Assembly: GCA_037143335.1 (NCBI GenBank)
Contig: JBAWZA010000013.1
Coordinates: 1-64,000, forward strand
Reading direction: 5' to 3'
DNA from: PALSA-1296 sp037143335
GTDB lineage: Bacteria > Bacteroidota > Ignavibacteria > Palsa-1295
Length of the DNA stretch: 64,000 nt
The position numbers were made by a program, and so were the translations under genes. This document shows, in pieces, positions 57,457-64,000 of the stretch. The notes below the pieces were generated by a model. It was not told the DNA's origin and did no database searches. It saw only the letters and a list, made by a program, of their open reading frames with translations. Numbering within the stretch: the first letter of the stretch is position 1; the number at the start of each line of letters is the position of its first letter.

Positions 57457-58596
57457 TTATTTAAGCAAATCCAGGACATCATAATTTAAATCCTGAGTGG
57501 CCAACTGATAGGGTGTTAAAAGATTACTGTTAACTATATTTTTGTTTGCCCCGTGACCTAGAAGTAGTTTCGTAATCTCTCGCTTATCGTCTCTAAATTT
57601 TTTCAAGTCTTGAGCAGAGCCACCATATTTACTGGGTGTTTTTGTTGCGTAGTGTAGAGGGATATTACCTTTGTTGTCAACCACATTGATTTCTGCGTTG
57701 TTCTCGATGAGTAACTTTACCACCTCAATACAATTCCAGTACGCAGCATAATGCAACGCACATGCACCATAATTATCTTTCTCGTTTATCTTCGCTCCGT
57801 ATTTGATCAATTGTTGGACTACACCTACTTCGTTTGAACATCTCCCTGTATTACCTAAAAAAGTGGAGTAGATAAAGGGTGTTCTCCCCTCTCGATCTTT
57901 TGAATTAACATTACTCCCTGCTCCCAGAAAAGTGTTTACGAACTCAACGTTCGATTGAATGACTGATATGAATAGCGGTGTCTTGCCAGAACTATCGCTT
58001 CGGTTAACATCGGCTCCCGATTTGATTAGGAGTTTAATCATAGATAAAGAATTCTCTTTCGGTTCATAGGCTAGTGTATGGAGTAGTGTTGCACCATTTG
58101 ATCTTAATGTTTCATTCACATTAGCACCGTTTGAAATAAGAAGGTTTAAAATCTCTGTACTGGAGGAAGTAATTGCCAGTAGTATAAGAGGTTCAGAGCC
58201 ACGATTTTGGGTACTATCTCTTCTGTTAATATCATATCCGTGTTTTAGGAACATTCGGACAATCTCTAGAGATTTTGCCGTATCAATTGCATTTAGTATT
58301 ATGGGCCAAAAGATAGAATTGTTTCCCCGTTTAGACGTTAGATATTGGTCCGAACGATGGTTGAGAAGAAAATTTACCGCATTAGGTCTTAATGATTCGG
58401 AGGCTATGAATAGTAGTGTTGCTCCCTTTTCATCCTGATACCGAGTAAGATTTGAGTCCGCTTTTATATATTTTTCCAAGATTGTGGTATCATCATTCGA
58501 TACGGCGTCGAGAATTCCTTTCGGGAACACAAACGCTGTCGGTTGTGCGTTGCAGCCTAAGGCAAAGAAAAAAAGACAAAAAACACTAAACTTCAT
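57457..58596 (-). CDS. Ankyrin-repeat lipoprotein
   Basis: 379 residues. The start at 58596 gives a signal peptide and lipobox (FCLFFFALGCNAQ). Eight to ten ankyrin repeats follow, with typical segments such as GATLLHTLAYEPKENSL, SGKTPLFISVIQSNVEFVNTFL, REGRTPFIYSTFLGNTG, YGACALHYAAYWNCIEVVKLL and KGNIPLHYATK. It probably sits in the periplasm or on the outer membrane inner face and binds a protein. Periplasmic ankyrin lipoproteins are sometimes partners or inhibitors of neighbouring toxins; here the neighbour at 56260 faces it. That pairing is inference. Confidence 0.82.
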   Translation of the reverse strand: MKFSVFCLFFFALGCNAQPTAFVFPKGILDAVSNDDTTILEKYIKADSNLTRYQDEKGATLLFIASESLRPNAVNFLLNHRSDQYLTSKRGNNSIFWPIILNAIDTAKSLEIVRMFLKHGYDINRRDSTQNRGSEPLILLAITSSSTEILNLLISNGANVNETLRSNGATLLHTLAYEPKENSLSMIKLLIKSGADVNRSDSSGKTPLFISVIQSNVEFVNTFLGAGSNVNSKDREGRTPFIYSTFLGNTGRCSNEVGVVQQLIKYGAKINEKDNYGACALHYAAYWNCIEVVKLLIENNAEINVVDNKGNIPLHYATKTPSKYGGSAQDLKKFRDDKREITKLLLGHGANKNIVNSNLLTPYQLATQDLNYDVLDLLK

Positions 58597-58749
58597 TAAA
58601 GGTAAACAACAAGGTTTTAGGAAGGATTCTGTTAGATGAAAGAATTCAATTTGAGTTGAGCCACATCTCTCAGACCTATACAGGGAAAACACTTTCCCTC
58701 GGTTTGCTGTTTACATGCGACTTTAAATCTTTTTTTGGAAATTTGTATT

Positions 58750-58911
58750 ATGAGTAAACCACTTGTTGGCGTTATTATGGGAAGTTCTTCGGATTGGGAC
58801 GTCATGAAGAATACTTCAAAGTTTCAGCAAAGCGTGCGAATCACCCCTTCAACTTGCGCGTCCGACGAAGGTACGGAGGTGAGTGATTATTTTGTCTTTT
58901 CTATTTTTTAG
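58750..58911 (+). pseudogene. purE: Truncated purE 5' fragment
   Basis: ATG 58750 opens MSKPLVGVIMGSSSDWDVMK, the N-terminus of N5-carboxyaminoimidazole ribonucleotide mutase (PurE), including the substrate-loop GSSSDW. After about residue 21 the frame loses similarity and ends at TAG 58909 after 53 codons. The SAHRTP and later PurE motifs are absent here and in the following sequence. The break is next to the end of a minus-strand HTH gene, so a rearrangement has cut purE. An intact copy is expected elsewhere. Confidence 0.75.
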
Positions 58912-59151
58912 TCCAAACATTTTTCTGAGCGCGCGGCGGACATTATCCACCGAGTGAGGCTGAATTCCTAATTTTTTGGCAATCTCTTTCGAGTTGCTGT
59001 CAATCAGTAGTAGCGCACATACCTTGAGTGGTTTCCTGTCAAGTAGCGGATACTTCGATGTAAGTGAATTCAGAAAGTGTGGATGCAGTTTCTCAAGTTC
59101 AATGGAGAAATCTTGCCAAGCGTCAATGTCGTTTAAGTCGCGGATTGCCAT
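58849..59151 (-). CDS. Stand-alone LuxR-type HTH protein
   Basis: 100 residues. Residues 12-40 (WQDFSIELEKLHPHFLNSL) and 40-90 (KYPLLDRKPLKVCALLLIDS, SKEIAKKLGIQPHSVDNVRR, ALRKMFGL) match the C-terminal output module of Bacteroidota LuxR-type regulators that usually carry TPRs or sensors in front. Here nothing stands in front; an in-frame TAA precedes the ATG. It could be a small DNA-binding regulator or the tail of a degraded larger gene. Its stop is just inside the purE fragment. Confidence 0.7.
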   Translation of the reverse strand: MAIRDLNDIDAWQDFSIELEKLHPHFLNSLTSKYPLLDRKPLKVCALLLIDSNSKEIAKKLGIQPHSVDNVRRALRKMFGLKNRKDKIITHLRTFVGRAS

Positions 59152-59436
59152 AATTGAGTCGGATAAATATGTGATGCAATGTTTTTAAATCGTCGAAAGC
59201 GAAACTATGCAAAAAAAAAGAGCAGGTCTAATGGATCGAATGGGTCATAAATACAATGCTAATAGATTAACCGTGGTTCCCAAACGGGGGATATTGAAAA
59301 TTATCTAAACTTTATGGCTATTATTTTTCAGAAATCGGCAAGTAATAATTTCGTCTCTCCCTTCTCCACCCGGGAGTTTAATTAATGATAGATGTGATGT
59401 GCAACCATTCGTTTCGGGTTCTGTTGTAAATAACCT
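59152..59436. other. Intergenic, no gene seen
   Basis: 285 AT-rich bases between the HTH gene and the large sorting-domain gene. A ten-A run at 59211 and no convincing coding or RNA feature. No remainder of purE is found here. Confidence 0.4.
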
Positions 59437-62400
59437 ATGAAACTCGGAGGATATTTGCGGGTAATTCTTGCCCTTTTTCTATTTGGATTTGCATCAACTT
59501 CGGTTGCAGCGCTTCCGAGTATGCGCACAATATATTTTGGCGGAGTTCGCGGTTTTACCTACTACCCAGCTTCGATGGAAGTGATTGTTGGAGATACGAT
59601 TCGATTCGTTGGTAACTTTTCTCAACTTCCACTACAAACAATATCACTACCTTCAGCGGCACTGCCATTTGGACCAGTGAATGTGGGCGATACATTCTAC
59701 TATCTCGTTCAGGCCGAAGGGACGTACATCTATCAAAATCCCCAGTATGCGCCTATCGGAATGCGTGGAAGTTTTCATGCTTCGAAACCACAACTTGGGT
59801 TAACAAATGACGGGCGCGAATTTTTCTTGGGGATGCTTTATCCCTCGTATAATTTTGTTTCAGGTGCTTATGTCAAGCCCGACTTCAGAGTGTTCGCATT
59901 GCTTTCTACTTACTACGATAACGATGTAAGTGTGAGTTACTTTAACTCCAACGGCACAGAGACTACACCGCAGAAATATCACATCACCAAAGGCAGTTCG
60001 CTAAAACTTCCGCTCCTGGTTTCGATGATGCAGATGGATACTGCCTCCGATGTAACTGCTTATAGATCTTGTCATATTCGTTCGACATACCCTCTCACAG
60101 TTTATTACATCAGTCTGGGTGTATGCTCAGGAGGCTCGTATCTGGCGTTACCTTTGATGGGTCTCGGAAAAAAATATGTCGCCGCCTCGTTCAACGATAA
60201 CCCAGGCAACGGAGCGCTAATCGGGACAGTAAATACGAGCGGTTACTTGCCAACGCAGTTGGATTATGCCGGTGGGGAAGTACTCGTGATCGGCACCGAA
60301 CCAGAGACTGTAGTAAAGATCACACCGACGTGCACCACTTCTACTGGGCACGTTGCGCTTCGACCATATACGATCTCACTTTCGCGCGGAGAGTGCTACC
60401 TTGTGCGAAGCCCGGGACAAAATGAGGACTGCGATCTTTCAGGTACGACTATCGAAGCTTCGCGACCAGTGTCGGTGATAAGTGGGCATGAGAATGCCGC
60501 GCTCGGAGGTGTTGATCCATACTCACTGGAAGCGCGCGATTTCATGATCGAACAAATGACGCCAGTAGAATTTTGGGATTCGACTGGATTTATTTCGGTG
60601 CCGCTTCCTGAACCTACACCAGCTCCGACCGAAGGCGTTGGCGATACATACCGAATTTATGTAAGCGGTGGCTCGGCAGCGAAAACGCATGTTGACGTCG
60701 TCGGAGTGAGTGGCGGATATGATCTGAGTGCGCGGGGACTCACGGCACCGCCACAACTTAGTGGCATAGATGAGCCAGTGGAGATCAATGCGACGGATGG
60801 AAAAAAAATTGCTGTTATGCAATACGATGAACGGTCGCAACTCGGTCAGCAAGGACCGTGGCCGTGTCCGAGTATGATGACCGTAGTCCCAAAATCGAGA
60901 TGGAAAACTTCGTATTTCTTTTCGATGCCCGGAAGAACGAATGAAGAACAGACCTCACTGACAGCAATTTTTGTGAATGTGATCTCCCCTGATATTAGTG
61001 GTATCAAAGTAAAAATTAACGGTGGACCGGTAAAATCTCTTTCTACGATAGATCGCTTTGCAAATTTTACGAATGTTTCGAAGACCTATCCGGAGTTGAA
61101 GGGTTCGCAATATCTTTTTATTGCGAATTATCCTGCGTATCAATTTTTCTCGGATGATCCGTTCATGGTGTATTACTCATGTACACAATATTTTCAACCC
61201 GATCCGACGCATGGTCAGAGTGACTACGCCAACTTCTACGATGAATATGCTTCCCCAGCAGGAATGCAACTCAACACGGGTACGACTCCACATTTTGCAA
61301 TAGACACTCAATTGTCCTGTGCTGGCTGGCATATCTGTGTTCGCGATACTGGCGCCAACGATCCCGGAATTAAAGCTGTCATGCTCGTGGACGATCCCGA
61401 TGGAGTGTATTTTCAAGTCCCGAATGCACGCCCGTTAAATGTCGCGCTTGATAGCCTCTCTAATAATTTTAGTCATGGGGACTTGATTCCCGCTTGGCAC
61501 TCCAATGCGAATTATTGCTTTGATGTAAAAATTCGCGATCACCTCTCTCCGAGCGATGCGACTGTGGCAATCGTTGATAATTTTGGGAATATACAAATTC
61601 TACACCTAACTGGATCTGCACCGTCACTAAAAATTATTACTCAACCATTCTCTGGCAACGATGATAGCCTTGCATTTCCGTTGGATAAGATTGGAGATAC
61701 AGTCCGTGCAACTGTTACGATAAAAAATCTCGCAAATGTTGGGGCGACTGCGCTTGAGATTGATTCAGTGAGCTTTATGAAGCACTATCCCGAGTTCTTG
61801 GTGAATGCGCTTTCGGTACCGTTACCATTCAGGATTCAACCGGGTGATTCACTTACGATACAAATATCTTTTACCGCACGGGACTCGAATCGTTTGATTG
61901 ATTCGCTTGTCATCCATTCGACGTGTTCATCAATTTTCATCACGTTGAATGCTCGAGGCGCGAGCGGACTCATTGATGCGCGCGACATGAATTTTAGTGT
62001 CGTTAATATTAATGACACACTTTGTAAAGATGTCACTCTGCGCAATGTCGGTACTGCTCCATTAACGCTCTCAAGCAATTATTCAATTATCAATCCCGAA
62101 AATTTTTCAATCGCGCCGAAGTCCGCAAGCCTTTTTCCATTGCGACTTGATCCGGGTGCCAGCAAGAAAATTGGGATCTGTTTTCATCCAACAAGTAAAG
62201 GCACGTTCGTCGGGAAAATTATTTGGGATAATGATCTCTTCGATTATTTCAAACACTCCGTCAAGGATTTCTCTGATCTGACTGGCACTGCTGTACCTCT
62301 GGCAGGAGTTGAGATGCAAATGCCCGACAACGAGTTGACAATTTATCCAAATCCTTCCAGATCTGGGTTTACTCGTATTACTATCCCATCAAGATTTAGT

Positions 62401-62580
62401 GGTTTAGCTATCTTGGAGATATATGATGTCTTAGGCAGAGAAGTGTACCATCGGCAACTGAGTGAAGGAGAAAAAAATATTACAGTGCCGACGCGTAATT
62501 TGCCGGATGGCATGTATTCCGTTAGAGTAACGAATAATCGTGAAGTCCTCTCTGTACAGTTCGAGATCGTGAAGCTGTAG
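59437..62580 (+). CDS. Large secreted IgGFc-binding-like protein with sorting domain
   Basis: 1047 residues. After the signal peptide (ALFLFGFASTSVAA), residues 30-115 resemble a cupredoxin-like fold (VIVGDTIRFVGNF, GTYIYQNPQYAPIGMRGSF), but the usual copper Cys and His are Asn and Tyr. Residues 120-490 resemble the IgGFc-binding N-terminal domain (GREFFLGMLYPSYN, RSTYPLTVYYIS, GGEVLVIGTEPETVVKITPT, EASRPVSVISGHENA). Two HYDIN/ASPM-like repeats follow (VTIKNLANVGATALEIDSVS, VTLRNVGTAPLTL), then a type IX sorting domain (LTIYPNPSRSGFTRITIP, LEIYDVLGREVYHRQL). Probably a surface adhesin or matrix protein. It stands alone. Confidence 0.85.
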   Translation: MKLGGYLRVILALFLFGFASTSVAALPSMRTIYFGGVRGFTYYPASMEVIVGDTIRFVGNFSQLPLQTISLPSAALPFGPVNVGDTFYYLVQAEGTYIYQNPQYAPIGMRGSFHASKPQLGLTNDGREFFLGMLYPSYNFVSGAYVKPDFRVFALLSTYYDNDVSVSYFNSNGTETTPQKYHITKGSSLKLPLLVSMMQMDTASDVTAYRSCHIRSTYPLTVYYISLGVCSGGSYLALPLMGLGKKYVAASFNDNPGNGALIGTVNTSGYLPTQLDYAGGEVLVIGTEPETVVKITPTCTTSTGHVALRPYTISLSRGECYLVRSPGQNEDCDLSGTTIEASRPVSVISGHENAALGGVDPYSLEARDFMIEQMTPVEFWDSTGFISVPLPEPTPAPTEGVGDTYRIYVSGGSAAKTHVDVVGVSGGYDLSARGLTAPPQLSGIDEPVEINATDGKKIAVMQYDERSQLGQQGPWPCPSMMTVVPKSRWKTSYFFSMPGRTNEEQTSLTAIFVNVISPDISGIKVKINGGPVKSLSTIDRFANFTNVSKTYPELKGSQYLFIANYPAYQFFSDDPFMVYYSCTQYFQPDPTHGQSDYANFYDEYASPAGMQLNTGTTPHFAIDTQLSCAGWHICVRDTGANDPGIKAVMLVDDPDGVYFQVPNARPLNVALDSLSNNFSHGDLIPAWHSNANYCFDVKIRDHLSPSDATVAIVDNFGNIQILHLTGSAPSLKIITQPFSGNDDSLAFPLDKIGDTVRATVTIKNLANVGATALEIDSVSFMKHYPEFLVNALSVPLPFRIQPGDSLTIQISFTARDSNRLIDSLVIHSTCSSIFITLNARGASGLIDARDMNFSVVNINDTLCKDVTLRNVGTAPLTLSSNYSIINPENFSIAPKSASLFPLRLDPGASKKIGICFHPTSKGTFVGKIIWDNDLFDYFKHSVKDFSDLTGTAVPLAGVEMQMPDNELTIYPNPSRSGFTRITIPSRFSGLAILEIYDVLGREVYHRQLSEGEKNITVPTRNLPDGMYSVRVTNNREVLSVQFEIVKL

Positions 62581-62585
62581 CGAGA

Positions 62586-63023
62586 TTAGAACGGGTGACT
62601 ATCGAGGAATTCTTGCAAAATAATTCTCGCCGCTTCTTCATCGTGCCGATATTTCTCCTCGCGTTTTGATTTAGACCAACCCTGTTCAGCAATATTTGCT
62701 TGTGCCATGATGGATGTGAGTCTTTCGTCATGAAGGAAGTGCTCTATTCCTTTTACATCCAATTTCTCAAATAGTTTATCGGCGAAAGCTCTGACGGACG
62801 TTGTGAATTCACTGTCAGTGCCTCCTAAGGTGCGTGGTAGCCCAACAATAACGCAACCAACTTGCTCCTTCTCGACGAGGGCAAGAATTTCTTTTTGCAG
62901 GCGATTTGTATTTTCAAAAAAGCCAATCGGTCGTGCCAGCATTCGCAGTTCATCACTGATCGCTAACCCGACACGTTTCGATCCGTAGTCAATAGCAAGA
63001 ATTTTTTTCCGACCTTCGATCAC
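62586..63023 (-). CDS. ruvX: Putative pre-16S rRNA nuclease / YqgF family
   Basis: 145 residues of the RNase H-like YqgF family. The first catalytic Asp is in ILAIDYGSKRVGLAISDEL, followed by VIVGLPRTLGGTDSE, LHDERLTS and RHDEEAARIILQEFL with the last acid. It is thought to mature 16S rRNA 5' ends, with a Holliday-junction role also suggested. Its start overlaps the stop of the RelA/SpoT gene by 4 bases. Confidence 0.95.
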   Translation of the reverse strand: MIEGRKKILAIDYGSKRVGLAISDELRMLARPIGFFENTNRLQKEILALVEKEQVGCVIVGLPRTLGGTDSEFTTSVRAFADKLFEKLDVKGIEHFLHDERLTSIMAQANIAEQGWSKSKREEKYRHDEEAARIILQEFLDSHPF

Positions 63024-64000
63024 TCTTCGTACCTCTCTGAAGTTGTAACCCCGCGAACATGTCGGAGTTTTTCAAGAAGCCTACTGAGATGATACGTATT
63101 TTTCACATACACAGTCATCTTGCCATCAAACATTTTATCGGCAGTATCAATGCTGAAGGAGCGAATGTTTGTATTGTTATAACTTGAGATGACATGCGTG
63201 AGGTCGCTTATCATTCCCGGGCGATCTTCGCCGTAGATGCGAATACCTACCAAGAAATCAGCTCCCTCATCAGTGCTCGGCCATTCAACATCAATAAGTC
63301 GTTCGCTTCGTTCGTCAAGTTGCATCTGAATAGCGTTATGACAATTGCGACGATGAATTTTCACACCTTGACCAATAGTGATAATCCCGACGACATCATC
63401 GCCGGGGACAGGGGTGCAACACTTTGCATAACTATAGAGCAAATCATCACGCTTTCCTTGAATAAGAATCCCTGCTTGCTTTCGCGATTCTTCAAGGTAT
63501 GGGACTTCGTTCGATCCGCCAATGTCATCCTTCTTCTCCGTTGCGCCTGGTTTGAGCCAATCACGAATTTTCAGAATTAGTTCATCGAGTTCAATTCTTG
63601 ACTCGGCGATAGCAAGGTGTAGTTTGCCGATATTGCCCCACGTAGTAGAGCCTGCAAATTTTGTGAGCGTATCGTCATTAATATGAAGCTTTGCTTTTGC
63701 AAGTCGCTTTTGAAGCAGGTCCTTTCCATCGTCTATCTTTTCGCGTTGGTCTTCATTCAAAAATTTGCGAATGAGATTCCGGGCTTTGTGCGTTACCACA
63801 AACTTTTCCCAATCAGGATTCGGCGTTTGATTCTTCGAGGTGATTATCTCGACTTGATTACCGGAAACAAGTTTGGTATGCAGTGGTACAATCTTGCCAT
63901 TCACTTTCGCACCAATGGTGCGAAGCCCAACCTGTGTATGGATTTCAAAAGCAAAGTCAATGATGGTAGAATTCTTCGGGAGAATTTTAAGATCGCCCTT
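63020..64000 (-). CDS. RelA/SpoT-type (p)ppGpp synthetase/hydrolase, C-terminal part
   Basis: 327 codons run to the window edge; the catalytic N-terminal half lies beyond 64000. The visible part opens in the TGS domain (LKILPKNSTIIDFAFEIHTQ, IGAKVNGKIVPLHTKLVSG, VEIITSKNQTPNPDWEKFV). It continues through a helical region, the conserved-Cys domain (YAKCCTPVPGDDVVGIITIG, KIHRRNCHNA) and a final ACT domain (RIYGEDRPGMISDLTHVISS). The protein makes and/or breaks the alarmone (p)ppGpp and senses ribosomes through this half. It is upstream of ruvX with a 4-base overlap. Whether it is RelA, SpoT or bifunctional Rel cannot be told without the catalytic part. Confidence 0.93.
   Translation of the reverse strand, partial: KGDLKILPKNSTIIDFAFEIHTQVGLRTIGAKVNGKIVPLHTKLVSGNQVEIITSKNQTPNPDWEKFVVTHKARNLIRKFLNEDQREKIDDGKDLLQKRLAKAKLHINDDTLTKFAGSTTWGNIGKLHLAIAESRIELDELILKIRDWLKPGATEKKDDIGGSNEVPYLEESRKQAGILIQGKRDDLLYSYAKCCTPVPGDDVVGIITIGQGVKIHRRNCHNAIQMQLDERSERLIDVEWPSTDEGADFLVGIRIYGEDRPGMISDLTHVISSYNNTNIRSFSIDTADKMFDGKMTVYVKNTYHLSRLLEKLRHVRGVTTSERYEE

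Overview
The window is an ordinary chromosomal stretch of a moderately AT-rich bacterium of the Bacteroidota/Chlorobiota/Ignavibacteriota (FCB) group, possibly a Kapabacteria- or Ignavibacteria-like lineage. This rests on several signs. Three secreted proteins end in domains resembling the type IX secretion (Por) sorting signal. DUF2723 and YfhO-type membrane glycosyltransferases are present, as are an Omp28-like and a DUF6029-like protein and a TonB receptor with an N-terminal carboxypeptidase-regulatory domain. Shine-Dalgarno sequences are weak and rare. Several genes have promoter boxes matching the Bacteroidota TTTG/TAnnTTTG pattern. The exact genus cannot be read from the sequence. No CRISPR array, insertion sequence or prophage was seen.

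Layout. 1-2.1 kb: end of a PP2C/SpoIIE-type phosphatase, tRNA-Arg, tRNA-His and gltX. 2.1-5.5 kb: a TlpA-like thioredoxin, a DUF6029-like outer membrane protein and an Omp28-like protein. 5.5-9.1 kb: Nif3-family protein, zinc-ribbon coiled-coil protein, RNase P RNA and an MFS transporter. 9.2-10.4 kb: a CDTC-repeat lipoprotein and a 22-codon relic of its signal peptide. 10.5-17.9 kb (minus strand): dolichol-phosphate-sugar synthase-like GT2, DUF2723 GT-C-like protein, nth, another GT2, a two-domain ThyX and a TfoX-like protein. 18.2-20.8 kb: sigma factor, anti-sigma-like membrane protein and lipoprotein. 20.9-29.4 kb: oligopeptide-binding lipoprotein, small HC..C protein with TonB receptor, isolated sdhB, a sorting-domain protein and nuoE-nuoF. 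29.6-33.8 kb: a DUF4062-NTPase-TPR protein, a gene broken by an in-frame TAG, and a structured non-coding region. 33.8-35.6 kb: nusG, secE, rpmG and five tRNAs. 35.7-46.3 kb: one long minus-strand run (yqeY, cvpA, mutS2, biotin carboxylase, two YfhO-like proteins, GT2). 46.5-54.7 kb: AI-2E family permease, rsmI, giant outer membrane protein, unknown gene, obgE, crcB, then tRNA-Leu and greA on the minus strand. 55.5-59.2 kb: an accessory patch with two unknown proteins, an ankyrin lipoprotein, a purE fragment and a stand-alone HTH gene. 59.4-64 kb: a large sorting-domain protein, ruvX and the C-terminal part of a RelA/SpoT protein.

How the genes fit together. Two separate pairings of a polyprenyl-phosphate-sugar synthase-like GT2 with large multi-spanning GT-C-like proteins (10.5-14.5 kb and 35.7-41.4 kb) suggest two surface or protein glycosylation modules. 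The secreted proteins and the CxxC proteins at 2.1-5.5 kb fit an envelope with T9SS-type export. The most unusual content is the DUF4062-NTPase-TPR protein, the broken propeller-like gene beside it, the anti-sigma protein with a barrel-like C-terminus, the accessory patch with a truncated purE, the duplicated signal-peptide/hairpin block at 9.26/10.41 kb, and a MFS gene that appears to lack a standard start codon.
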